From positions 1 through 33,252 of the forward strand of contig JAAYXD010000256.1 in assembly GCA_012516065.1 (NCBI GenBank): 33,252 nucleotides of DNA, written 5' to 3'. Under the pieces are notes generated by a model. The model was not told the origin of the DNA. It did not search any database and saw only the letters and a program-made list of their open reading frames with translations. The translations under genes were made by a program, and so were the position numbers. Of the stretch, positions 1-7,868 are shown one piece after another. The stretch's first letter is position 1. Each line of letters opens with the position of its first letter. The stretch comes from Clostridiaceae bacterium (GTDB lineage: Bacteria > Bacillota > Clostridia > DSM-8532).

Positions 1-1353
1 GTGGACAAGCCTTGCCCGGTTATGGATCCATACAGGAGCGTGATAGCTCAGTGGATTAAGGATGATGAGCGGGCACCTCGGAAACAGCGTCACACTGCGT
101 CTCGGATATATCACAGACTTTGCGATGAATATGGGTTTCGTGGTAGCGAATCAACGGTACGGCGATATGTCAGAAGAGTTAGAGCAGAGCTAGAGCCTTC
201 GCATGTTGATCCCTTTTTGGTGCTGGAAGCTGATCCTGGAGAGATGGCTCAGATCGATTGGGGAACGGCTCAAGTCAATCTCTGCGGGATCAGGACCACC
301 GTTCATCTGTTCTGTATGAGAATGAGGTATAGCAAGGTTCCCTTTGTCTGGGCAGCGACGAATGAGCGTTTGGAGACCTTCATGGAAGGACATGTGAGGG
401 CCTTCAGCTGGCTAGGCGGTGTACCCCAGAGGATTGTCTACGATAATCTGACCACAGCGATCAAGAAGATCCTGTCCGGGCATGACAGAGAGCTGAGCGA
501 GAGGTTTGTGGTGCTGAGGTCACACTACCTGTTCGACGCGGTCTTTTGCAACAGGGCGGCTGCCTGGGAGAAAGGGACCGTGGAAAACCTTATCGGATAT
601 GTTAGGCGGAACTGCCTAACCCCGATGCCTTCAGTGGACTCGACCGAGGAGCTTAACTCACTACTGTCAGAGTGGTGCGAAACAGAACGCCGGAAACACT
701 CAGACGAATGGACTCTGGAGCTCAATGGACTGAGGAAACTACCCAAAGAGGCACTTAGAGCTTGCATTTCGAAGCTCACAGTGGTCTTCAACAAGCAGTC
801 GCTAGTGACATACGAGAGGAACCGTTACTCAGTGCCCTGCGAGTTCATAGGCCAATCCGTCAGGATCGATGCGTTCACTGACAGGATCGAGATCTACAGC
901 AAAGACAGGCTCATTGCTTGCCACAGTCGCAACTATGGGCGCAATCATACCAGTCTTCAGTTGGAGCACTATCTGACAGCGTTGGAGCAGAAGCCATATG
1001 CAGTCATGAACGCATCCGTGGTGAGGCAGTTACCGGAGCCATTTCATCAGGCATGGGAGATCCTTTGCAGACAAAGTCCCGAGCGATACAGAGAGCTGGT
1101 ATCTATTCTCCAGTTGCATAGCGAATACTCGAGGGAACAGATCGCAGGAGCAGTGAGAAAATGCTTACGAGCAGGCTGTCTCGGGTTTCGAGAGGTTAAG
1201 CAGTTACTCCTGAATGAGCACGACTACCGAGCAAGAGCATCTTCAACCGGGCTGCCTGCTTCAGTAGCCGATGTGGTCGTGCCAGTGAGTGATCCTAGCA
1301 GCTACGATGTGCTGATGGGGGTGAGAGCATGGACAGCAGCCTCACAGCACTAG
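1..1353 (+). CDS. istA: IS21 transposase IstA, N-terminus cut by window edge
   Basis: This is the DDE transposase of an IS21 element, which cuts and joins DNA ends together with its ATPase helper IstB. The visible part carries the linker with APRKQRHTA (about residues 25-33), then the catalytic core: Asp86 in AQIDWG, Asp148 in IVYDNL and a Glu in the EKGTVEN block (probably Glu195). The C-terminal part has the YERNRYSVP segment typical of the family. Family members are near 500 residues and begin with a helix-turn-helix of roughly 60 residues that is missing here, so the GTG at position 1 is just an internal codon at the window edge and not a start. The 3' end overlaps istB by 25 bp, as is common in IS21. 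No frameshift is visible, so the gene could be active if its left part is intact. Confidence 0.93.
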   Translation: MDKPCPVMDPYRSVIAQWIKDDERAPRKQRHTASRIYHRLCDEYGFRGSESTVRRYVRRVRAELEPSHVDPFLVLEADPGEMAQIDWGTAQVNLCGIRTTVHLFCMRMRYSKVPFVWAATNERLETFMEGHVRAFSWLGGVPQRIVYDNLTTAIKKILSGHDRELSERFVVLRSHYLFDAVFCNRAAAWEKGTVENLIGYVRRNCLTPMPSVDSTEELNSLLSEWCETERRKHSDEWTLELNGLRKLPKEALRACISKLTVVFNKQSLVTYERNRYSVPCEFIGQSVRIDAFTDRIEIYSKDRLIACHSRNYGRNHTSLQLEHYLTALEQKPYAVMNASVVRQLPEPFHQAWEILCRQSPERYRELVSILQLHSEYSREQIAGAVRKCLRAGCLGFREVKQLLLNEHDYRARASSTGLPASVADVVVPVSDPSSYDVLMGVRAWTAASQH

Positions 1354-2129
1354 AAGGACTGGTTGATCTGCACTGCAAGACCCTAAAGCTGCCGGGGATC
1401 AGAAGGGTGTACCGTGAACTGGCCAGAGAGGCTCTCGACAACGGTCTATCGCCAACTCAGTTCCTTTTGAGCTGCTTAGAACACGAGGCCGAGAACCGAA
1501 GGGAGAACAAACTCAAGGCAAATCTCCGAGCAGCTAGATTTCCAGCTACGAAGACACTGGATCAATTCAGCTTTGCAGAGATACCCTCGTTGCCAAAAGC
1601 CAAGGTCTTGTCCCTGGCCGACTGCCAGTTCATTCGCCAGAGGGAGAACGTGATCTGCGTCGGCCGGCAAGGCACTGGAAAGACGCACATATCCATCGCA
1701 TTGGGTATGGCAGCGATTGAGGCGGGTTTCCGTGTCAGGTTCATCAAGGCGGTCACCTTATCTCAAGAGCTGCTGGCAGCACAGCAAGAGGTCCGACTCA
1801 ACAAGTACCTAAAGAGCTGGCGAAGGATTGACCTGGTCATTCTAGATGAGCTGGGCTACTTACGGCTGGGGCCAGGAGCTGCTCCCATGTTTCAATTCAT
1901 AGCCGAACGCTATGAGACAGGGAGCATTATGGTCACTAGCAACCTGGAGTTCTCAAGATGGGAGGAGATATTTGGTGACGCAGTTATGACTGCAGCCCTG
2001 CTAGACCGACTTACACACAGATGCCATATCCTTGTCTTTGACGCAGAGTCATACCGACTCAAGGAGAGCAGACGACGGCATGAATCAGCCGATACGGCCC
2101 CGGAGAATACCGAAGACCGTGACGACTGA
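1329..2129 (+). CDS. istB: IS21 helper ATPase IstB
   Basis: IstB is the AAA+ ATPase, related to DnaC, that assembles on target DNA and directs IstA. The 266-residue product is full length. It has a Walker A motif GRQGTGKTH (residues 112-120), Walker B LVILDELGYL (169-178) with Asp173/Glu174, the sensor-like ITVTSN-type segment (MVTSN) and the late LLDRLTHRCHI block characteristic of IstB. The start ATG at 1329 lies inside the end of istA (stop at 1351-1353), consistent with translational coupling. The C-terminal about 20 residues are acidic and poorly conserved in kind. Nothing suggests that this copy is damaged. Confidence 0.95.
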   Translation: MDSSLTALEGLVDLHCKTLKLPGIRRVYRELAREALDNGLSPTQFLLSCLEHEAENRRENKLKANLRAARFPATKTLDQFSFAEIPSLPKAKVLSLADCQFIRQRENVICVGRQGTGKTHISIALGMAAIEAGFRVRFIKAVTLSQELLAAQQEVRLNKYLKSWRRIDLVILDELGYLRLGPGAAPMFQFIAERYETGSIMVTSNLEFSRWEEIFGDAVMTAALLDRLTHRCHILVFDAESYRLKESRRRHESADTAPENTEDRDD

Positions 2130-2160
2130 TGCCATGCGGACATTATTCACATTAGCCGGG

Positions 2161-2197
2161 GTGGTCAACTTTTACGTGACCAAAGTGGTCAACTTTT
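2161..2197 (+). repeat. IS21 right-end subterminal direct repeats
   Basis: The 13-base block GTGGTCAACTTTT occurs at 2161-2173 and again at 2185-2197, a period of 24 bp. Such repeated blocks close to the ends are known in IS21-type elements and act as transposase binding sites. They lie between the istB stop and the proposed terminus at 2212. Confidence 0.7.
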
Positions 2198-2232
2198 TGA
2201 TTGACGAAGACACCTAAGAATACATTATGACA

Positions 2233-2310
2233 TTAATTGCACTTTTTCCTACTTCTAGCCTGCATTGATAGGATTTGTCCAACCAAATATGACCTTTTCA
2301 TTTTATACAT
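2233..2310 (-). CDS. Short ORF of 25 residues between the lipoprotein gene and the IS
   Basis: Reading leftwards from the lipoprotein stop, a GGAGGT SD-like site is followed by an ATG at 2310 and a 25-codon basic reading frame that ends about 20 bp before the proposed IS terminus. It may be the start of a gene disrupted near the IS junction, or chance. No family is recognisable. The rest of the 2213-2338 gap shows nothing else. Confidence 0.2.
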   Translation of the reverse strand: MYKMKRSYLVGQILSMQARSRKKCN

Positions 2311-2338
2311 TGTTGTATATTACACCTCCATGATGCTT

Positions 2339-2737
2339 TCACTTACCCACATTTTTGACAAAAACCTTGCCTGTTGCACCTTTCCCGGTGATCCGTATCT
2401 CATATCTATCCGTTTCAGATACTGTTACCGTGAACAAACCTGGCTTAAGGTTGTTTCCCGTATAGGGTTCACTACCGTTTTTGCCTTTGACCACAAGGGC
2501 GATTTCTCCGTGTTCCCGGAATACCTCAATCTGCAGCACATCACCTTTCTTAAGGGACAATTCACACTTGCTATTCGAGCTCCACTCCTTAAAATCCATT
2601 GTTACCTGTGTTCCATTTGGATTCTCACGAATCACAATGCTGCCCTTAGACGTGGAGCACGCCGAGAACACTATAGCAATGGCAATCAAGAGCGGCAGAA
2701 AGATGAATATTATTCCGTTTTGTTTTCTAAAAAGCAT
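2339..2737 (-). CDS. Small lipoprotein of unknown function
   Basis: The product is about 132 residues. It begins with a short basic stretch (MLFRKQNG), a hydrophobic helix and a lipobox ending FSAC, so it should be lipid-anchored on the outer face of the membrane. The mature part opens with KGSIVIRENPNGTQV and ends with a compact beta-rich domain containing VTVSETDRYEIRITGKG. I do not recognise a named family. I chose ATG 2737 because AGGAGG lies 7 bases upstream; a longer frame to 2779 has no such site. The start lies 28 bp inside the end of the alpha/beta hydrolase gene, so the two are probably translationally coupled. A decayed paralogue sits four genes upstream in the same operon (4496-4760), with the same SIVI-ENP-GT and SETD-YEI-IT signatures. 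Confidence 0.8.
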   Translation of the reverse strand: MLFRKQNGIIFIFLPLLIAIAIVFSACSTSKGSIVIRENPNGTQVTMDFKEWSSNSKCELSLKKGDVLQIEVFREHGEIALVVKGKNGSEPYTGNNLKPGLFTVTVSETDRYEIRITGKGATGKVFVKNVGK

Positions 2738-3912
2738 GCCAAAACCTCCTTTACAAACTTTACCGGTTCGTTGATCCACGGACTGTGGCCGGAATGCTCA
2801 AACCATACGATTTTTTTCTTTGGCGCATCCAGAACCTGCATGTATTCCTCGGCCAGCACTGTGGGCGCATTGACATCGTGTCGCCCCAGGAAGAAATAGA
2901 CAGGCACATCAAGTTTGGTGTAATCCGTTCTCAGATCGATGGTATAAAGCTGTTGGTACACATGGTTGTACGTGTTGATAATGCCGCGGATGAAGTTGAT
3001 CTTGTCAAGCAGCCCATACTCAGAGGAACAGATATCCCGCAAGGTGTTGTAGCCTGGATTGTGGATTTCAGGATTGTTCGCCATATAGGCGCTGAGATAG
3101 TTCAGGTAAACCGCGCTTTTCCATGTTACGTCATCTCCGTAATAGGGTGGTTCACCATTTGCTTTAAGTCGTTCGATGAGGGCAGTATCGCCTTTGGATT
3201 GCGCGATTTCCATGGCCTTCGCGTAGTCCATCCGCTCGGTTTCGGCAAAGTCTATCATTTGCCCGGTGCCGATCAATGCGTGGTAGGACCCGGGATACTT
3301 ATCAACAAGGAAAATCCCCAAAGCACTGCCCCATGATTCACCAATCAGATAGATTTTCTCCTGCGAAAAACGCTCCTTTAAATACTCAGTCAGAGCGTGG
3401 CCATCCTCAATATAGGTCTGGGCGGTAATATTCTTCGTTTTCTCTGCATGATAGGACTTTCCAGAGCCGGGCTGATCCCAGTTGACCACAACAAAATGCT
3501 TCTCAAGTTCCGCCAGCTCATGCCGCACCGCCGCCATCTGAGTACCACCAGGGCCGCCTGCCAAGAAGAGCAAGACAGGTGCGTTTTTGTCCCAGCCTCT
3601 GACGCTGATCCACTGTTTTCTCCCGTTCAGCTCAAGTTGGATGAGCTCTGCAATGCTGTTTTGGGGCGTGTTCCCGTTTTCATCAACAATGCGCGGCGTG
3701 GAAGCGGTAAGCTGAGAAATGGTGATTAGTCCTGCGTTCAACAGCATCGTCACTGCGAAGAAGATCATTGATTGCTTCAGCCGAACAAGATGTTTGGGAG
3801 CGATCTTGTTCATCCTGCCGACAATGGCACAATATGCTGTCTGGCCCAAGAGTACGACAAGCGAAAAGACCGCCAAAACAGTTAAAATGAGGAATAGTAC
3901 TACCTGAATCAT
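2710..3912 (-). CDS. Membrane-anchored alpha/beta hydrolase (proline iminopeptidase-like)
   Basis: The 400-residue protein has two N-terminal hydrophobic helices (about residues 3-27 and 47-67) followed by an alpha/beta hydrolase domain. Visible motifs are the oxyanion-loop block LAGGPGG (117-123, a variant of HGGPGG), the WDQPGSGKS segment (145-153), the nucleophile elbow GESWGS with Ser193, a probable acid Asp346 in GRHD and catalytic His376 in HSGHSPW. The GGPG and WDQPG signatures place it near the proline iminopeptidase/S33 group, but its substrate is unknown. The SD AAGGAGG overlaps the stop of the upstream methyltransferase gene, which puts both in one transcript. The membrane anchor and lipoprotein partner suggest that it acts at the cell surface. 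Confidence 0.85.
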   Translation of the reverse strand: MIQVVLFLILTVLAVFSLVVLLGQTAYCAIVGRMNKIAPKHLVRLKQSMIFFAVTMLLNAGLITISQLTASTPRIVDENGNTPQNSIAELIQLELNGRKQWISVRGWDKNAPVLLFLAGGPGGTQMAAVRHELAELEKHFVVVNWDQPGSGKSYHAEKTKNITAQTYIEDGHALTEYLKERFSQEKIYLIGESWGSALGIFLVDKYPGSYHALIGTGQMIDFAETERMDYAKAMEIAQSKGDTALIERLKANGEPPYYGDDVTWKSAVYLNYLSAYMANNPEIHNPGYNTLRDICSSEYGLLDKINFIRGIINTYNHVYQQLYTIDLRTDYTKLDVPVYFFLGRHDVNAPTVLAEEYMQVLDAPKKKIVWFEHSGHSPWINEPVKFVKEVLACFLENKTE

Positions 3913-3930
3913 TGCTACATGAAACCTCCT

Positions 3931-4482
3931 TTATCGCTTGCTGTATAGACATTCCAGAGCGTTCCCCATCATCGGGATATCAATGATGCGGCTATCCATG
4001 GCACACAAACTGTTGTGCTCTACCAGGCTTTTTATAAGGCTTATCTTGTCCGTATCAGTCAGCGGCTCACGAAAAGCGAGTAAACCACTTGGTTTAAGGG
4101 ATTCAGCCAGCACTGGAATCACTCTTGCCAATTCCTTATCCGGAATGTCATGCAGAACAAAGTGGCAGTAAACAACGTCAAAGCTTTCTTTTGCAAGCGT
4201 AGGTGATTCCCACAGCAGGTAATCGACATTTCTATACTTCCGCAGTGTTGTGCGGCAGGCATTCAGCCATCGCTCGGATATATCCAGGCAGGTCAAATGC
4301 CCGTGGGACAGCTTCTTGGCGACGTAGTAAGCAACCGTTCCCATGCCACACCCGAAATCCAGAACCTGCTCTCCGCCATCAAGGGGCAGCCGGTCCGCGA
4401 ATGCCTGGTAGACCGACTTGCCGCAAAGACGAAACGCGAGCTTTGCTAGTAACATTTCCAAACGGGGCGGTTCATACTTCAT
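3931..4482 (-). CDS. Class I SAM-dependent methyltransferase
   Basis: This is a 183-residue Rossmann-fold methyltransferase. Motif I is VLDFGCGMGTV (about residues 40-50), followed by an acidic SAM-ribose position in TCLDIS, and a motif IV-like block YCHFVLHDIP. A short C-terminal region holds LAFREPLTDTDK. The size suggests a small-molecule or lipid substrate, but nothing in the sequence identifies it. The start ATG at 4482 follows an AGGAGAG stretch that overlaps the end of the decayed lipoprotein gene, and its stop overlaps the SD of the hydrolase gene, so it is firmly part of the minus-strand operon. Its first 12 coding bases are identical to those of the decayed lipoprotein gene. Confidence 0.82.
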   Translation of the reverse strand: MKYEPPRLEMLLAKLAFRLCGKSVYQAFADRLPLDGGEQVLDFGCGMGTVAYYVAKKLSHGHLTCLDISERWLNACRTTLRKYRNVDYLLWESPTLAKESFDVVYCHFVLHDIPDKELARVIPVLAESLKPSGLLAFREPLTDTDKISLIKSLVEHNSLCAMDSRIIDIPMMGNALECLYSKR

Positions 4483-4495
4483 TGCTTTCTCTCTC

Positions 4496-4760
4496 CTAAT
4501 TCACATTTTGACCATAACGTTTCCGGTCGCTTTTTTCGGTGATTTTGATCTCATATTTGTCCGTTTCCGATACCGTTACAGTAAAAACAGTTGACTTCAG
4601 GTTTCTTCCTGTATAGGTTCACTGCGACTCCTGTACCGCCTGGATTCTCCAGAATCACAATACTGCCCATGGGTACGTAACATCCCGAGAACGTCAGAAG
4701 GATGCCTATCACCAGCAGCTGCTTGAGCAAACGACCTACAAATGCCTTTTCATACTTCAT
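4496..4760 (-). pseudogene. Decayed paralogue of the small lipoprotein
   Basis: The open frame from ATG 4760 (SD GGAGG upstream) encodes a signal peptide and lipobox ending FSGC, then MGSIVILENPGGTGVAVN, which matches the start of the mature lipoprotein at 2339-2737. It then runs into a wrong frame and stops at 4551. In a neighbouring frame, the DNA directly after it reads YTGRNLK, then FTVTVSETDKYEIKIT, matching the C-terminal half of the intact paralogue. About 35-40 residues in the middle are therefore missing and the two halves are out of frame. Near the end, small length differences against the paralogue (around an A-run and a second A-tract) shift the frame again. A short truncated product with a lipid anchor could still be made from 4551-4760. 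Confidence 0.75.
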
Positions 4761-4778
4761 TGGCTCTCCACCTCCCAT

Positions 4779-4843
4779 AAAAAAATCAGCTGTATTTCAA
4801 GGCTCATCACTATAGTAGCAATCGAACCTGTAATACAGCTGAT
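4779..4843 (-). terminator. Large hairpin with T-run, terminator or attenuator
   Basis: On the minus strand, a perfect 12-bp inverted repeat (ATCAGCTGTATT at 4785-4796 against AATACAGCTGAT at 4832-4843) encloses a 35-base loop and is followed by seven Ts. It begins 19 bases after the kinase stop and its T-run ends right at the leader of the next gene (GGAGGTGGAG and ATG). That is the form of an intrinsic terminator separating regulator genes from their downstream genes, or of an attenuator controlling readthrough. Confidence 0.75.
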
Positions 4844-4861
4844 GTGTATCTTAAATCTACC

Positions 4862-6259
4862 TTAAACTGTGGGGAGCGTGATTCGGAAGTTACTGCCCCC
4901 GCTGCCGGAGAGAAGTACCAAATCGCCTCCATGTGCCTTTGCAATCTTTCTCGCTATGGAAAGCCCCAAGCCGCTGCCGCCGGTCCTTGAGTTGCGGGAA
5001 TCATCTGCCCGGACAAAAGGCTTGAAAATCATGGCTGCAAGCTGATCCGGTATGCCAATCCCGTCATCACTGAAATCGATCAGCACCTTGTCATCCTGTA
5101 TCATAAGGCTGACCGTGACCTGTGTTCCCTTGGGATTGTACCGCATCGCGTTGTTTGCCAGATTCTGAATGATGCGGCTGAAGCGGTCGGTATCCAGCAT
5201 TACAAAAACGCTGTCTTCAGGGATATCGAATTCGTATTTGAATCCTTCGCGCTCCAGCTGCGGCACAAGCTCGCCGCACAGCTGCCGGATATATTCGCAG
5301 ATATCTGTTTTTGCCAGCTTCAATGAGAACTCAGGGCTGTCCAACTGCGAAAGCTCAAACAGCTCGGTAAGCAGCCGGTTGGCTCTTTTGCTGTTATTGA
5401 GTATGATTTCAAGGTATTCATCCCGCTCCTGCTCAGGGATGCCCGCATTCTTGATAAGCAGCTCCGCATAGCCCTGGATACTGGACATAGGGTTTTTCAG
5501 GTCATGAGAGATGTCGAGGATCAACCGCCGCCTGTCTTCTTCCGACCTTTTGCGCAGGGAGATCTCATGCTCAATCCGGGCTGCCATGTCGTTAAAAGTG
5601 TTCTGAAGCTCGGCGAACTCATTCTTCAGGCGTAAATCCACCCGCACAGAGTAATCACCTTCCCGCAAAAGCCTAGTGCCGTCACAGAGCTTTTTCAGGG
5701 GTATGGTTATACTCGCTGCTGTAATCCTTGAATAGATAAAGGTAAAAAGTGCAAGGATCAGAAGATAAATCAGCACCACGAAGGCTATCACCGAACCTGC
5801 CCGCACAAAGTCACCTGCGGTGGCCTCTTTATTGAACACCAGGGAAAAATCCAGCCGAATGGATGTTGGGAAAGTGACAATCAGCCAAAACTCGCCTTGT
5901 GGGTGGTAAAGGATATCGTAATGATAGGGCTTACTCTTGCTTTCTGTTAAAAATGCTGTAAATTCTTCAACAGTCAATTTGTCTTTCCCAATGGTGTCAA
6001 GGCCCTTTGAATAAACAACACGGTATTCCTTATCCACAACCTGCACACCGCCGCCGTTTGCCACTACAGCGGATGCGTCAATCTGGTTATAATCCTCTTG
6101 GATAATCGCGCTGGCAGGGTACTGGTTTTTTGCCAAGGAGCCTGCAATCAATCCGCTGGCAAAGGATAAAAACATAAATGCGAGTACTGTATCCAGTATC
6201 GTCAGTAAGAAGATCACCAGAAAATCTCTGAAGAACTGATTGGACAGTTTTCTGCTCAT
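4862..6259 (-). CDS. Sensor histidine kinase
   Basis: This is the membrane sensor of a two-component pair; it autophosphorylates and passes the phosphate to the regulator encoded just upstream. The 465-residue protein has a first membrane helix (about 13-37), an extracytoplasmic domain of roughly 115 residues, a second helix (about 153-177), a HAMP linker, then the dimerisation box LDISHDLKNP with phospho-acceptor His252. The ATPase part has the N box QNLANNAMRYNP, G1 box DDGIGIPD and G2 box GGSGLGLSIA. All key residues are present. The start ATG overlaps the regulator stop by 4 bp (ATGA). The domain order is that of common OmpR-partner kinases; the signal sensed cannot be read from the sequence. 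Confidence 0.93.
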   Translation of the reverse strand: MSRKLSNQFFRDFLVIFLLTILDTVLAFMFLSFASGLIAGSLAKNQYPASAIIQEDYNQIDASAVVANGGGVQVVDKEYRVVYSKGLDTIGKDKLTVEEFTAFLTESKSKPYHYDILYHPQGEFWLIVTFPTSIRLDFSLVFNKEATAGDFVRAGSVIAFVVLIYLLILALFTFIYSRITAASITIPLKKLCDGTRLLREGDYSVRVDLRLKNEFAELQNTFNDMAARIEHEISLRKRSEEDRRRLILDISHDLKNPMSSIQGYAELLIKNAGIPEQERDEYLEIILNNSKRANRLLTELFELSQLDSPEFSLKLAKTDICEYIRQLCGELVPQLEREGFKYEFDIPEDSVFVMLDTDRFSRIIQNLANNAMRYNPKGTQVTVSLMIQDDKVLIDFSDDGIGIPDQLAAMIFKPFVRADDSRNSRTGGSGLGLSIARKIAKAHGGDLVLLSGSGGSNFRITLPTV

Positions 6260-6957
6260 GGCTTTTCTCCGGTATAATGGAGCTTGTAGCCAATGCCCCG
6301 AATTGTTTTCAGATACTTTGGATTTTGCGGATCGTCCTCAATCCGGTTCCTGATGCGGCTGATATGCACCATTACAGTGTTGTCGTCAAAATAGTATTCC
6401 TCGTCCCAAACCGCGTGGTAAAGCTGCCGTTTTGTAAAAACCTTCTCCGGGTGTTCCATAAAATACAGCAGCAGCTTGTACTCTTTTGCGCCAAGCTCAA
6501 CCGGCTCTCCGGCCTTGTAAACGCAGCATTTTTCTTTGTCTACAGACAAATCTCCGTATTCAATGGTTACGTTTGATTTTTCCTTTGGCGAAAGATACTC
6601 ATTGCTCCGCCTCAGCTGTGCGCCGACGCGGGCCACTAGCTCGGCAATGGAAAAGGGTTTGGCAAGATAATCGTCCGCACCCAGCCCGAGCCCCAGCACT
6701 TTGTCCATATCATCCGCCCTCGCGGTTAGGAAGATGACGGGGATGGTGCTGTGTTCCCGTATTTTGCGGAGCAGGTTGAATCCGTCCATCACCGGCATCA
6801 TTACGTCAAGGATTGCCAGATGAACGTCCTGTGTGGTAAGGATGTCCCATGCTTCCTTGCCGTTCTGGGCTGTCAGGACGGTGTATCCGTTTTCCTCGAG
6901 ACTGATTTTGATTAAGTTGCGGATGTCACTTTCGTCGTCCGCGATAAGGATAACCAT
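6256..6957 (-). CDS. OmpR/PhoB-family response regulator
   Basis: The 233-residue protein has a receiver domain with the acidic pair Asp7/Asp8, phospho-acceptor Asp51 (LAILDVMMP), Thr78 in FLTAR and Lys100 in LAKPF. A winged-helix DNA-binding domain follows, recognisable by ELGAKEYKLLLYF, the VWDEEYYFDDNTVMVHISRIR segment and a terminal IRGIGYKL. The gene overlaps the kinase by 4 bp. An AGGAGG lies 13 bases before the ATG at 6957, longer spacing than usual. Only about 46 bp separate it from the CPBP gene on the same strand, so both may share a promoter. It probably controls the downstream lipoprotein/methyltransferase/hydrolase genes. Confidence 0.94.
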   Translation of the reverse strand: MVILIADDESDIRNLIKISLEENGYTVLTAQNGKEAWDILTTQDVHLAILDVMMPVMDGFNLLRKIREHSTIPVIFLTARADDMDKVLGLGLGADDYLAKPFSIAELVARVGAQLRRSNEYLSPKEKSNVTIEYGDLSVDKEKCCVYKAGEPVELGAKEYKLLLYFMEHPEKVFTKRQLYHAVWDEEYYFDDNTVMVHISRIRNRIEDDPQNPKYLKTIRGIGYKLHYTGEKP

Positions 6958-7003
6958 ATGGCTTTTAACGCCTCCTGCCTAAAGGACTCGGCGATTTATC
7001 GCG

Positions 7004-7759
7004 TTATATTGACACTTCGATAATTGCAAATACGTAACCCAGACCCACAATAATAACATTTGAAATACTATGCATTACCATTGGGTAAACAACACTGTTA
7101 CATTCTTGATATGCTTTTCCATAGACTATGCCTAGAACAAAGCAGAATATCAGTTGAAGATAGTTCATATCAATTGAGAATGGATTGATAGTCCATCTAA
7201 TATGGGCGATTGAGGACAATACTGCAGCTATAATAACCTCATAGGATAAGTTTAGTCTGGTAAATCTCTTCTTCGTGTCACTGCCAACATAGAAAGTGAG
7301 GATACCAATAGGCAGAGCCCGGAACAAAATCTCTTCTGACGGCCCTGACAGCAACAGCTGGAACCCCAATGTACCCAAAACATTTTTCGCATTTAACGGA
7401 TAACCATATTGTACAGTCTGATTACCGAAATACCTAATCACACACGTGACAACAGTAAACCCAAATACTGCAGCTGAAAAAACAAGCAAGTACTTCATTC
7501 CCAGCCTTCTATCGCCCGCGCTAAAACCGAAATCAATTTCATATATCCTGTTATATATTATGATAACAAGCAGCGCAATAAGCATCTGTACCAGGTGATG
7601 TACAGATATATATGCGAAAATGCCATGTTCATCTACTACCCCATAATCAAGACTGTTAGCAATTAAGTTCCCAACTTTACTAGCGAACTGCTGGAATATT
7701 AACAGGGAGGCTATTACTAATATACTTAACCCTCTTGGATTGTTTTTACTATTCATCAT
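7004..7759 (-). CDS. CPBP-family intramembrane metalloprotease
   Basis: This 251-residue polytopic membrane protein carries the CPBP (CAAX protease and bacteriocin-processing) motifs: the EExxxR box in GPSEEILFRALP (Glu142, Glu143, Arg147), a histidine in SIAHIRW (His186), and the HxxxN box in MHSISN (His230, Asn234). Six or more hydrophobic segments are visible. The family includes enzymes linked to bacteriocin self-immunity and peptide processing; a specific substrate cannot be assigned. SD AGAGGTG precedes ATG 7759. The gene is clearly more AT-rich than the flanking chromosome and its codon use differs from the genes to the right, which fits horizontal acquisition. It is probably first in the minus-strand regulator operon. 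Confidence 0.88.
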   Translation of the reverse strand: MMNSKNNPRGLSILVIASLLIFQQFASKVGNLIANSLDYGVVDEHGIFAYISVHHLVQMLIALLVIIIYNRIYEIDFGFSAGDRRLGMKYLLVFSAAVFGFTVVTCVIRYFGNQTVQYGYPLNAKNVLGTLGFQLLLSGPSEEILFRALPIGILTFYVGSDTKKRFTRLNLSYEVIIAAVLSSIAHIRWTINPFSIDMNYLQLIFCFVLGIVYGKAYQECNSVVYPMVMHSISNVIIVGLGYVFAIIEVSI

Positions 7760-7778
7760 ACACCTCTATCATCCAATT

Positions 7779-7868
7779 CTAATTTTCCTTGTTTTTGAGC
7801 CAACAGCCGCATAAGTAGGAAGCAGCATTGCCATCATCATCGAGTATGACATCCCCATACCAGCCCAT
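7779..7868 (-). CDS. Short ORF upstream of the CPBP gene, doubtful
   Basis: An ATG at 7868, preceded by GAGGTG only three bases away, opens a 29-residue frame containing MGWYGDVILDDDGN and two cysteines, ending in KNKEN. It could be a small leader peptide, the remnant of a gene tail at the island edge, or chance. No family is recognised. The rest of 7760-7960 shows no other gene. Confidence 0.22.
   Translation of the reverse strand: MGWYGDVILDDDGNAASYLCGCWLKNKEN

Larger units (their letters stand above)
1..2212 (+). mobile_element. IS21-family insertion sequence, left end outside the window
   Basis: The istA and istB genes overlap in the usual IS21 order. To their right is a short non-coding tail with a repeated GTGGTCAACTTTT block. 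IS21 elements normally begin with TGT and end with ACA; the ACA at 2210-2212 after the repeats is the best candidate right terminus, but without the left end the inverted repeats and target duplication cannot be checked. The element sits directly beside the AT-richer island, so it may mark the island edge or have helped move it. The boundary is inferred. Confidence 0.8.

Noticed and set aside
1-3. GTG at the window edge as the start of istA
   Set aside because: IS21 transposases carry about 60 further N-terminal residues with a helix-turn-helix; the gene is simply cut.
2237-2899. A 220-residue plus-strand frame across the lipoprotein gene
   Set aside because: It lies opposite two minus-strand genes with SD sites, lipobox and catalytic motifs, and contains no recognisable domain.
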